Positions 37,064 to 44,879 of a stretch of DNA of 64,000 nt are shown here, in pieces. The stretch lies in NCBI GenBank assembly GCA_037481615.1, contig JBBFLI010000006.1; one strand, written 5' to 3'. The notes under the pieces were generated by a model. The model saw only the letters and a program-made list of their open reading frames with translations, searched no databases and was not told the DNA's origin. Positions within the stretch are counted from its first letter, which is position 1, and every line of letters starts with the position of its first letter. The position numbers and the translations under genes are program-made. Origin of the DNA: SpSt-501 sp037481615. Its GTDB lineage: Bacteria > Desulfobacterota > Desulfobacteria > Desulfobacterales > SpSt-501.

Positions 37064-38429
37064 GGACCCCCGTCCCCGAGCCGCCGTCCACCGTGACCCG
37101 GGAACCTTCGGGAATGAGTCGGCTCACCCCGCGGACGCCGACCACCGCGGGGATGCCGGGCTCGCGCGCCACGATGGCGCAGTGATTGAGCAGGCCTCCC
37201 TCTTCGGTCACCACCCCGGCGACGACGCCGAGCAGGGGGGTCCACCCGGGGTCGGTGTGGCGGGCGATGAGGATGTCCCCGCGGCGCAAAGCGGCCTGCG
37301 CCGGGTGGAAGACGTGAACGGCCCGCCCGGTCGCGGTACCGGGGCTCGCCCCGATGCCGCGCAGCGTGCTCCGCTCGGGCGGGAGCGCGTACTCGGGGCG
37401 GCCCTCGATCCAGTACGTGCTCGGTTCCCACGGCGTCTCGAAGCGGCGGCGCCGTTTTTCGGCCCGTTGCAGCGCCTCCGCGCGCGGCAGGCGGCCGCAG
37501 ACGAGATCCTCGAGTTCCGCGAAGTGCAGGTCAAAGACTTCCTCCGTCAGCCCCGGATCCCTTCCCAGCGCCTGCAGATCCATCCGGATTCGGAACAGCG
37601 CCCGGTCGAGCAGAAAGCGCAGCTCCTCGCGCAGATCGAGAAAACGGGTCACCCGCCGCGCAAGACGCCGCAACAGCGGAGGCGCGGATCGGGCCCGGAG
37701 ATCCCCGGGCGCTTTGCGCCCGGGCGAAGGAGGGGTTCGGACCAGGGCCTGCAGGATCCCGAGCACCTCCGCGGGGGCTTCGGCCCAGCGGGGCGCGGGC
37801 AGCGTGCGATGCCGGGAGCGGGCGCCCCAGGCGGCGAGGAACCGCTCGAGCTCCTCCTGAAGGGGGGGGGACAACAGCGCCTGCAAGGACTCCGGCGAGG
37901 GGGCTTGCGCAAACCGGCGTGCGAGGTCCGGCTGCGCCCGGATGCGGTCCGTGAGGGCGCGGCAGGCGGATTCGATCGCCAGGGCCACGTTGCGGGACCC
38001 GCGGCTGATCAGGTGCAGCACCTCTTCTCCCGATAGGCCGTAGGCGCGCATGGCCAGTTCGCGCAGGAGGGCGAGCTGGGTGGCGGCGTGGAAATAGGGC
38101 CATGAATTGTTTTCCTGGATCCGGGCGAGGGTCTCGAGGTCGAAGGCGAGTGCGGCGAAGGCTTCGGCGGCGGTGGCGGCGGGCGGCCGGCGCGACCGAT
38201 CCAGGCGGGCGCCGAGCGCGGCCATGGCGGAGGGAGCCCGCCGCAGGCAGACGCCGGGGAGGCACTCCGGCTCGCGGAGCAGCAGTGCGGGAAGCCGAAG
38301 CAGGGAGGCGAGTCGACGGGCCGCCGGGATGCCGGGCGGGGCGGCCGTCGGCGGCAGAGCCTCGGGCAAAAAAGCTTCCCGGAGGGGGGGCCGCAGCCTG
38401 CGCGGGAGAAAGCCCGCGAGCGCCAGCAC
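37050..38429 (-). CDS. PEP-synthase/RPH-like protein, C-terminal part (separated by an in-frame stop)
   Basis: 459 codons if read from a GTG at 38429. It lies in the same frame as the upstream piece, separated from it only by TAG GCC. The first 300 residues are a helical middle region of the type found in rifampin phosphotransferases and related PEP-dependent enzymes; the C-terminus is the phosphohistidine swivel domain (SPGTATGRAVHV; TEEGGLLNHCAIVARE with the catalytic His; VTVDGGSGTGVLMPE). No ribosome site is obvious before the GTG. Alone it lacks the ATP-grasp domain and could not catalyse phosphotransfer. Most likely the 3' half of one mutated gene of about 792 residues. Confidence 0.75.
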   Translation of the reverse strand: MLALAGFLPRRLRPPLREAFLPEALPPTAAPPGIPAARRLASLLRLPALLLREPECLPGVCLRRAPSAMAALGARLDRSRRPPAATAAEAFAALAFDLETLARIQENNSWPYFHAATQLALLRELAMRAYGLSGEEVLHLISRGSRNVALAIESACRALTDRIRAQPDLARRFAQAPSPESLQALLSPPLQEELERFLAAWGARSRHRTLPAPRWAEAPAEVLGILQALVRTPPSPGRKAPGDLRARSAPPLLRRLARRVTRFLDLREELRFLLDRALFRIRMDLQALGRDPGLTEEVFDLHFAELEDLVCGRLPRAEALQRAEKRRRRFETPWEPSTYWIEGRPEYALPPERSTLRGIGASPGTATGRAVHVFHPAQAALRRGDILIARHTDPGWTPLLGVVAGVVTEEGGLLNHCAIVAREPGIPAVVGVRGVSRLIPEGSRVTVDGGSGTGVLMPE

Positions 38430-38432
38430 GGC

Positions 38433-39428
38433 CTAGCCGTTCACGTAGAGGTATCCGTGAATGACGGCGAGGGTCGGCTGAACCCGCGGGATGCCGAGGC
38501 GGGCGAGAATCGGGGAGAGATCGAAACGCGGCGCGTGGCGCAGCATCACGTCGGCCAGGAAGGGCTCGAGCCTTTCTCCCCACAAGTCCTCGGCCAGCCT
38601 TCGCGTCCAGATTCCGGGAGGCGGCAGATCCGTCCCCGCCTCGCTGCAGGAGGTGATCGGGCGGAGCTGGAGCAGCCAGAGCATCCCGTCGCCGTCGAGC
38701 GCCCATTCGATGTCGAGCTCCGGAAGACCGAGGCGTTCTTCGAGGCCGGCGAGCAGGTCGGCGATCGCCGAGCAGGGGACCTCTTGCGGCAGCCGGGACG
38801 AGGGCCCGCCGTCGTGGACGATTCGCGGCGTCATCCCCCGCTCGACCCGGGCCCGCCAAGGGGTGAGGCGGCCCGACACGAGCGCCTCCCCCGTTCCCCG
38901 TGCGGCTTCGATCCAGAGGGTGTTTTCGGCGTCGGGGCGACGGGGGTCACGGCTGAACGCGACCCCCGACCAGGCGGCGTGCACCATGCGCTGCAGGATC
39001 ACGGCCATCAGCGGCGCCTCGGCCTCGGCGCCCTCCACCCGGGAGGCGGCCAGGTAGGCCCGCACCGTTTCCGAGGCGGCGCTTTCCCGGCAGTCCTCGA
39101 TGCGGGCGAGGAGTTCGGCGACCGTGGGGATGTTCAGGAAGCTGCGGTACTGCCCGGCGAAACTCCACCCGGCGAGGTCTTCCTTCACGGCCGAGGAGCG
39201 GACCGAAAGACTCCCGCCCAGCCGAGCGGCGGCGGCCGCCACTTCCTCCCGCAGCCCATCCGGCCAGGCGGCGTGGGCGCGCCAGGCGGCCTGGGCCCGG
39301 GTGGTCACGACGAGGGCCGCCGGTACGGGAAACCCCTCGCGGAACGCGCGGGCGAGTGAGGCGAATTTGCGGCCGACGAGAGGCTCTTCGATCGCCTCGT
39401 CGGCTTCGAGGGGGACGACGTAGCCCAT
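38433..39428 (-). CDS. PEP-synthase/RPH-like protein, N-terminal ATP-grasp part (ends at an in-frame TAG)
   Basis: 331 residues from ATG 39428 (AGGA 8 bp upstream); an in-frame upstream ATG at 39485 lies 5 bp from a PhoB box and is less likely. This is the PPDK_N/PEP-synthase ATP-binding domain: VGRKFASLARAFREGFPVP, SLSVRSSAVKEDLAGWSFAGQY, SGVAFSRDPR and DIEWALDGDGMLWLLQLRPIT are conserved blocks. It stops at TAG (38433-38435) after GYLYVNG, a point where homologues read on into the central domain. The frame remains open for another 460 codons past the stop, so this looks like a recent nonsense mutation. Confidence 0.78.
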   Translation of the reverse strand: MGYVVPLEADEAIEEPLVGRKFASLARAFREGFPVPAALVVTTRAQAAWRAHAAWPDGLREEVAAAAARLGGSLSVRSSAVKEDLAGWSFAGQYRSFLNIPTVAELLARIEDCRESAASETVRAYLAASRVEGAEAEAPLMAVILQRMVHAAWSGVAFSRDPRRPDAENTLWIEAARGTGEALVSGRLTPWRARVERGMTPRIVHDGGPSSRLPQEVPCSAIADLLAGLEERLGLPELDIEWALDGDGMLWLLQLRPITSCSEAGTDLPPPGIWTRRLAEDLWGERLEPFLADVMLRHAPRFDLSPILARLGIPRVQPTLAVIHGYLYVNG

Positions 39429-39489
39429 GGGAGCGATCCTGTTGTCGGTCGGGTCGATGGGGGACGCAAAGGCCACCTGTCGCACCGCC

Positions 39490-39507
39490 GCGTCAGGTTC
39501 GCGTTAG
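39490..39507 (-). promoter_or_regulatory. PhoB box upstream of the PEP-synthase/RPH-like gene
   Basis: Minus strand, CTAACGC and CTGACGC separated by 4 bp (GAAC), 61 bp before the ATG at 39428. CTAACGC is identical to the first unit of the C-P lyase operon box. Confidence 0.6.
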
Positions 39508-39552
39508 CGGCCAGGCCGGCGGATGTTCGCGGCCCTGCCCGCGGGAAGGGGC

Positions 39553-39581
39553 GTAGCACATTTCTCATCCTCCGCTCATGG
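39553..39581 (+). promoter_or_regulatory. Candidate PhoB box upstream of the small Cys-rich gene
   Basis: Plus strand, GTAGCAC (39553), CTCATCC (39564), CTCATGG (39575), 11 bp apart. Lies back to back with the box for the divergent PEP-synthase-like gene. Confidence 0.45.
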
Positions 39582-39660
39582 GCCCCAAACCGCCCCGGAG
39601 GAGAGTGATGCGGTAGCGCCGCCGGTGCTTTCACCTGCAGAAACCGGAAAGGACGATGCC

Positions 39661-39879
39661 ATGACCAGTCCCTGCCGCAGCTGCTATCTCGGCCTCGCCG
39701 ACAAGAACAACGCGACCTGTCTGCGATGCGTACGGCGGGTCGCCTATGTGAACCGGCTCGCCGAAGAACTCTGCTTCAGCTCCAGCCGCTCCGCCGAAGA
39801 GGCCGCCGCACCGCGCGTTTCGCTGCTTTCGCGGCAGGCCCAGTTCCTGGCGGTGGCGCCGGAAACGCTCTACGAGTAG
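39661..39879 (+). CDS. Small cysteine-knuckle hypothetical protein
   Basis: 72 residues from ATG 39661 (GGAAAGGA upstream). CRSC at 5-8 and CLRC at 20-23 form a likely treble-clef or zinc-ribbon site, followed by a short helix and a Ser/Ala-rich tail. No family recognised. It lies between two candidate PhoB boxes, just ahead of pstC, so it may be part of the phosphate response. Confidence 0.6.
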   Translation: MTSPCRSCYLGLADKNNATCLRCVRRVAYVNRLAEELCFSSSRSAEEAAAPRVSLLSRQAQFLAVAPETLYE

Positions 39880-39900
39880 GGGAAAAACCCGGCGCCGCCG

Positions 39901-39940
39901 CTCACAAGATGCTGACGAAACGCTAACACATTTCTAACGA
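39901..39940 (+). promoter_or_regulatory. PhoB box array upstream of pstCA
   Basis: Four 7-bp units with exact 4-bp spacers: CTCACAA (39901), CTGACGA (39912), CTAACAC (39923), CTAACGA (39934). This is the best-conserved array and serves as reference for the others. It ends 71 bp before pstC. Confidence 0.82.
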
Positions 39941-40011
39941 TCGCCCTCCATCTTTTCGTTTCGCCGCTTCGGCCGGGAAGGGCCGAGGGGGGCGGAGGAG
40001 GCCGGGATCCC

Positions 40012-41400
40012 ATGCCACCGATCGTCCTGTTGGCCGTGCTCTTGCTCCTATCCGCTGCGGCCTACTACGCCGGGCGCCGCAAGGCCTTCGCCATGGCCGG
40101 CGGGGGCGGCCGGGCGGTGCGGCTCCATTCCCGGCCCACCTACCACGGGGCCCTCGTCGCGCTCTGGTGCGGCCTGCCCGCGCTTCTGTTCTTCGGGCTC
40201 TGGCTCGCATTCGAAAACACGATGATCACCCGGATGGTCATCGAGTGCCTGCCGGAGTCCCTGCGCAGCCAGCCCCCCGATCGGATGAACCTCCTGATGA
40301 ACGACATCCGCAACATCGCCGCCGGCCACTTCGATGCCGCCACGGCCGACCCGGCGATCCGCGAAGCGGCGGCGGCCTACCGGCGGCTGCTCGGGCTGAG
40401 CCGCCAGGCGCTTGCTGCCGCCGCCATCGCCCTCGCCGCCCTCGTCGCCTTGTTCGTCCGCAGCCGGCTGCGGCCCTCCTTGCGCGCGCGCAACCACGTG
40501 GAGGGCATCCTGACCGCGCTGCTGGTCGCCTGCTCCACGGTCGCCATCTTCACCACCATCGGGATCGTGCTCTCGGTGGTCTACGAGGCCGTCCTTTTTT
40601 TCCGCATCATCCCCTTCTGGGAATTTCTCTTCGGACTCAACTGGAGCCCCCAGATGGCGATCCGCGCCGACCAGGTCGGGGCCTCCGGGGCTTTCGGGGC
40701 GGTGCCGGTCTTTTTGGGCACGGCGCTCATTTCCGCCATCGCCATGGCGGTCGCCGTCCCGATCGGTTTGCTGTCGGCCATCTACCTCTCGGAGTACGCC
40801 GGCAAGGCGTTCCGGTCGGTCGCCAAGCCGCTGATCGAAATCCTCGCCGGCATTCCCACCGTGGTCTATGGTTTTTTCGCCGCCCTCACCGTGGCTCCCT
40901 TCGTCCGCGACGTCGGGGGGATGCTCGGCCTCGGGGTCGCCTCGGAGAGCGCGCTCGCGGCCGGGGTGGTCATGGGCGTCATGATCATCCCCTTCGTCTG
41001 CTCGCTCTCCGACGATTTCATCAACGCCGTGCCCCAGTCGTTGCGCGACGGGGCTTACAGCCTGGGGGCGACCCGCTCCGAGACCATCCGGCGGGTGGTC
41101 CTGCCCGCCGCCCTCCCCGGGATCATGGGCGGCATCCTGCTCGCGGTGTCCCGCGCGATCGGCGAGACGATGATCGTCGTCATGGCGGCCGGCCTGGCGG
41201 CCAACCTGACGGTCAACCCGCTCAAGGCCGTGACCACGGTCACGGTACAGATCGTGACGCTTCTGATCGGCGACCAGGAGTTCGACAGCCCCAAGACCCT
41301 CGCCGCCTTCGCTCTGGGCCTGGTGCTGTTCGTGGTCACCCTCGTGCTCAACGTGATCGCCCTCTACATCGTCCGCCGGTACCGGGAGCAATATGAATAA
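40012..41400 (+). CDS. pstC: Phosphate ABC transporter permease PstC (long form)
   Basis: 462 residues, about 140 longer than E. coli PstC. The N-terminal 175 residues add extra membrane helices and a periplasmic segment, as in deltaproteobacterial PstC. The C-terminal permease core shows FWEFLFGLNWSPQ, GLLSAIYLSEYAG, EILAGIPTVVYGFFAAL and the EAA-type loop LRDGAYSLGATRSETIRRVVLP. Conducts phosphate with PstA. Overlaps pstA by 8 bp. Confidence 0.95.
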   Translation: MPPIVLLAVLLLLSAAAYYAGRRKAFAMAGGGGRAVRLHSRPTYHGALVALWCGLPALLFFGLWLAFENTMITRMVIECLPESLRSQPPDRMNLLMNDIRNIAAGHFDAATADPAIREAAAAYRRLLGLSRQALAAAAIALAALVALFVRSRLRPSLRARNHVEGILTALLVACSTVAIFTTIGIVLSVVYEAVLFFRIIPFWEFLFGLNWSPQMAIRADQVGASGAFGAVPVFLGTALISAIAMAVAVPIGLLSAIYLSEYAGKAFRSVAKPLIEILAGIPTVVYGFFAALTVAPFVRDVGGMLGLGVASESALAAGVVMGVMIIPFVCSLSDDFINAVPQSLRDGAYSLGATRSETIRRVVLPAALPGIMGGILLAVSRAIGETMIVVMAAGLAANLTVNPLKAVTTVTVQIVTLLIGDQEFDSPKTLAAFALGLVLFVVTLVLNVIALYIVRRYREQYE

Positions 41401-42700
41401 GGGCCGCGGCCTGGGATCGCCCGGCGGAGTCCGGACGGAGGGGCGGCGCACGATCGATGTCGTCCGCGCCGGCCTTCCGCGACGCTACCGCAGCGAACGC
41501 CGCTTCCGGCTCTGCGGACTGTTGGCGATCGCCCTCAGCATCGGCTTTCTCGCCCTCATGTTTGCGAGCATCATCGCCGGGGGCTACACGGCCTTCCAAC
41601 AAACCGAGATCCGGCTGCCGATCTTCTTCGACCCCGAGGTCCTCCATGCCGATGCCCTCGCCCGCGCCGATTACGCCGTCCTGATCCGGAAATCCCTGGA
41701 AAGGCTCTTCCCCGACGCGCAGGGACGCCCGGAGCGCCGCGAGCTTTCCGCCCTGATCAGCAGCGCCGCCGTCTACGATCTGCGCGATTTCGTCATGCGC
41801 GACCCCGAGGTGATCGGACAGACGCTCGAGGTCTGGCTCAAGGCCGGGGCCGACATCGACATGGCGGTCAAGGGGCACTTCCGGCGCGATCTTCCCGAGG
41901 ACGCCCGGCGGATCACGGACCGGCAGTTCTCCTGGCTCGACCGTCTCTCCGCGGAAGGGCGCCTCGACAAGCGCTTCAACCGCACGTTCTTTACCTCCGG
42001 GGACTCGCGGGAACCGGAGCAGGCCGGGATCTGGGGGGCGGTCTGCGGCTCCTTCTTCACGCTGGCGGTCACCCTGTTGCTCTCCTTTCCGATCGGGGTT
42101 GCGGCCGCGATCTACCTCGAGGAATTCGCCCGGCGAAGCCGGTGGACCGATCTGATCGAGGTCAACATCAACAACCTCGCGGCCGTGCCCTCGATCGTCT
42201 TCGGTCTGCTCGGGCTCGCCGTGTTTCTCAATTTTCTGCACATGCCGCGATCCGCCCCCGTCGTCGGCGGCCTGGTGCTGACGCTCATGACCCTGCCCAC
42301 GATCATCATCGCCGGCCGTTCGGCGTTGAAGGCCGTGCCGCCCTCGATCCGCGAGGCGGCCCTGGGGGTGGGGGCTTCGCGGATGCAGACGGTGCTCCAT
42401 CACGTGTTGCCGCTCGCTCTGCCCGGGATGCTGACCGGAACGATCATCGGCATGGCCCGGGCGCTCGGGGAAAGCGCGCCGCTGCTCATGATCGGGATGG
42501 TGGCCTTCATCGTGGAAATTCCCAAAGGGTTCACCGACCCGGCGACGGTGCTGCCGGTGCAGATCTACCTCTGGGCCGACAGCCCGGAGCGGGCCTTCGC
42601 CGAGCGTACCTCGGCCGCCATTCTCGTCCTGCTCGCCTTTCTCGTGGTGATGAACGGCGCGGCGATCTGGCTGCGGAAAAAATACGAACGCCGCTGGTGA
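41393..42700 (+). CDS. pstA: Phosphate ABC transporter permease PstA (long form)
   Basis: 435 residues. An N-terminal helix is followed by a soluble insertion (about 75-210) not found in the 296-residue E. coli protein, then the permease core with IGVAAAIYLEEFA, NLAAVPSIVFGLLGLAVF, EAALGVGASRMQTVLHHVLPLALPG and MARALGESAPLLMIG. Partner of PstC. Followed by an independent PhoB box and pstS. Confidence 0.95.
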   Translation: MNKGRGLGSPGGVRTEGRRTIDVVRAGLPRRYRSERRFRLCGLLAIALSIGFLALMFASIIAGGYTAFQQTEIRLPIFFDPEVLHADALARADYAVLIRKSLERLFPDAQGRPERRELSALISSAAVYDLRDFVMRDPEVIGQTLEVWLKAGADIDMAVKGHFRRDLPEDARRITDRQFSWLDRLSAEGRLDKRFNRTFFTSGDSREPEQAGIWGAVCGSFFTLAVTLLLSFPIGVAAAIYLEEFARRSRWTDLIEVNINNLAAVPSIVFGLLGLAVFLNFLHMPRSAPVVGGLVLTLMTLPTIIIAGRSALKAVPPSIREAALGVGASRMQTVLHHVLPLALPGMLTGTIIGMARALGESAPLLMIGMVAFIVEIPKGFTDPATVLPVQIYLWADSPERAFAERTSAAILVLLAFLVVMNGAAIWLRKKYERRW

Positions 42701-42715
42701 GGGAAAGCCCCGCCG

Positions 42716-42755
42716 CTAACCGAATTCGAATCGATTTTCAATCGGCATCTCACAG
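42716..42755 (+). promoter_or_regulatory. PhoB box array upstream of pstS
   Basis: Four units at 11-bp spacing in the A+T-rich pstA-pstS gap: CTAACCG (42716), CGAATCG (42727), TCAATCG (42738), CTCACAG (42749). Ends 74 bp before the pstS ATG, so pstS has its own regulated promoter. Confidence 0.68.
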
Positions 42756-42829
42756 AAAAAGCTTAGGGTGTGCCCGCCTGAGAAGGCGATACCCCTCTCA
42801 GCGAGGGACCCCATCCGAAGGAGGATTTC

Positions 42830-43882
42830 ATGAAGAAAGCAGTGGTTTTGGCTCTGGCGCTGGTTTTCGTCCTCGCTGCGGGCCTTCCGGCCCGGGCGCA
42901 GCGGCGGGACACGATCAGCATCGTCGGCTCCTCGACGGTCTACCCCTTCGCCACCGTCGTGGCGGAGCGTTTCGGCAAGGCGGGCGGCTTCAAGACCCCC
43001 AAGGTCGAGTCGACCGGCACGGGCGGCGGCTTCAAGTTGTTCTGCGCCGGGGTCGGCGTGCAGCACCCGGACATCTCGAACGCCTCGCGGGCGATCAAGG
43101 CCTCGGAATTCGAAACCTGCCAGAAAAACGGCGTGACCGAGATCGTCGAGGTCAAGATCGGCTTCGACGGCATCGTCCTGGCCAACTCGAAGAAGGCCCC
43201 GCAGCTCGCCTTCAGCTCGAAGGACGTCTTCCTGGCGCTGGCCAAGGAGGTCCCCGATCCCCAGGGGGGAGAGGGGCTCGTCGCCAACCCCTACAAGACC
43301 TGGAAAGAGGTGAACCCCTCGCTTCCCGACGTGAAGATCGAGGTGCTCGGCCCGCCGCCGACCTCGGGGACGCGGGATGCGTTTCTCGAACTCGCCATGG
43401 AGCGCGGGGCGCTCGCCTTCGAGTCGCTCAAGAAGCTGTCGAAGGAAGACGCGAAGAGATTCCAGAAGATCTTCGGCTCGCTCCGCGAGGACGGCGGCTA
43501 CATCGATGCCGGCGAGAATGACAACCTGATCGTGCAGAAGCTGGTCGCCAACCCGAACGCCGTGGGCATCTTCGGCTTCAGCTTCCTCGACCAGAACACC
43601 GACAAGATTCACGGCGCCAAGGTGGACGGCCACGCCCCGACTTTCGAAAACATCGCCGACGGCAAGTACCCCCTCTCGCGGCCGCTCTTCTTCTACGTGA
43701 AGAAGGCCCACGTCGGGGTGATCCCGGGGATCAAGGAGTACGTGGCCGAGTTCACGAGCGAGAAGGCCTGGGGCAAGGACGGCTATCTGGGTGAAAAGGG
43801 GCTGATCCCGCTGCCGGAGGCCGAACGCAAGAAGGTCGCCGAAAACGTGAAGAACCTGACGGTCCTCAAGGAAGTGAAATAA
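42830..43882 (+). CDS. pstS: Phosphate-binding periplasmic protein PstS
   Basis: 350 residues with a Sec signal peptide (1-23, ending PARA). The mature N-terminus ISIVGSSTVYPFATVVAE and the STGTGGGFKLFCAGVG and PPTSGTRDAF motifs supply the phosphate-binding loops. ATG 42830 follows AAGGAGG. High-affinity phosphate receptor; preceded by its own PhoB array and followed by a large hairpin before pstB. Confidence 0.96.
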   Translation: MKKAVVLALALVFVLAAGLPARAQRRDTISIVGSSTVYPFATVVAERFGKAGGFKTPKVESTGTGGGFKLFCAGVGVQHPDISNASRAIKASEFETCQKNGVTEIVEVKIGFDGIVLANSKKAPQLAFSSKDVFLALAKEVPDPQGGEGLVANPYKTWKEVNPSLPDVKIEVLGPPPTSGTRDAFLELAMERGALAFESLKKLSKEDAKRFQKIFGSLREDGGYIDAGENDNLIVQKLVANPNAVGIFGFSFLDQNTDKIHGAKVDGHAPTFENIADGKYPLSRPLFFYVKKAHVGVIPGIKEYVAEFTSEKAWGKDGYLGEKGLIPLPEAERKKVAENVKNLTVLKEVK

Positions 43883-43887
43883 AGGGC

Positions 43888-43947
43888 ACCGGTCCTCCCG
43901 GGGCGGTTCCCCCGCGTTCGAGGTCGGGGGCTTCCCCGGGAGGCGGT
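43888..43947 (+). terminator. Intercistronic hairpin between pstS and pstB
   Basis: Perfect 10-bp stem, CCTCCCGGGG (43894-43903) with CCCCGGGAGG (43934-43943), extended by ACCG/CGGT across a 2-nt bulge; a short TCTTT follows. Likely an attenuator that keeps PstS in excess over PstB. Confidence 0.65.
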
Positions 43948-43991
43948 CTTTACGGCAGCCGGGGGATCGGTTAGTAGAGGGGCGATCGGAT

Positions 43992-44879
43992 ATGTTCACC
44001 CTGACGCGGGTCGAAGAGGCCATGACGAAGGGCGCGGGTTTGGAGAGAATCGCAAGCGAGGAGCCGCCGCCGAGCCGACCGGAGCGCGAGAGCCGCGAGA
44101 CGGTGGGCACGTTGACGGTCGAGAACCCGCGCATGGTCTGCCGCGGCGTGAACGTCTTCTACGGCGACAAGCAGGCGATCCGCAACGTTTCGATCGACAT
44201 CGGCCGCAACGAGGTCCTCGCCATGATCGGGCCTTCCGGCTGCGGCAAGTCGACCTTCATCCGCTGCCTGAACCGCATGAACGACACGATCGAGGGGTGC
44301 CGGGTGACCGGGGAGATCCTCCTCGACGGGGTGAACATCTACGACCGCAAGGTGGACGTCGTGCCGCTCCGCGCCCAGGTGGGGATGGTCTTCCAGAAAC
44401 CCAACCCCTTTCCCAAGTCGATCTACGAAAACGTGGCCTACGGACCTCGCATCCACGGCCTGGCCCGCGACCGGGCGGAGCTCGACCACATCGTCGAGAC
44501 GGCGCTGCGCAAGGCCGGGTTGTGGGACGAGGTGAAGGACCGGTTGCACGAGCCTGGAACGGGGCTCTCCGGCGGTCAGCAGCAGCGCCTGTGTATCGCG
44601 CGCACGATCGCCGTGAACCCGGAAATCATCCTCATGGACGAGCCCTGTTCGGCGCTCGATCCGATCGCCACCTCGGTGATCGAAGACCTCATTTTCGAGC
44701 TGCGCACGCAGTACTCGATCTGCATCGTCACCCACTCCATGCAGCAGGCGGCGCGGGTGTCGCAACGCACGGCGTACTTCCACCTCGGGGACCTGATCGA
44801 AGTGGGCCCCACCGAGCGGATTTTCACCAATCCCCGCCACCCCCTGACCCAGGACTACATCACCGGCCGGTTCGGCTGA
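43992..44879 (+). CDS. pstB: Phosphate ABC transporter ATPase PstB
   Basis: 295 residues from ATG 43992; the first 45 are a variable extension, and a start near GTLTVENPRM would give the standard length. Walker A GPSGCGKST, QKPNPFPKSIYENVAYGPRIHG (PstB signature), LSGGQQQRL and Walker B ILMDEPCSALDP are intact. Convergent with phoR, with a 25-bp overlap of coding ends. Confidence 0.96.
   Translation: MFTLTRVEEAMTKGAGLERIASEEPPPSRPERESRETVGTLTVENPRMVCRGVNVFYGDKQAIRNVSIDIGRNEVLAMIGPSGCGKSTFIRCLNRMNDTIEGCRVTGEILLDGVNIYDRKVDVVPLRAQVGMVFQKPNPFPKSIYENVAYGPRIHGLARDRAELDHIVETALRKAGLWDEVKDRLHEPGTGLSGGQQQRLCIARTIAVNPEIILMDEPCSALDPIATSVIEDLIFELRTQYSICIVTHSMQQAARVSQRTAYFHLGDLIEVGPTERIFTNPRHPLTQDYITGRFG

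Noticed and set aside
38433..38435. TAG within the PEP/RPH-like gene as a pyrrolysine codon
   Set aside because: TAG serves as an ordinary stop elsewhere in the window (for example the phosphatase gene ending at 24914), and no pyl genes are visible. A simple nonsense mutation is the economical reading.
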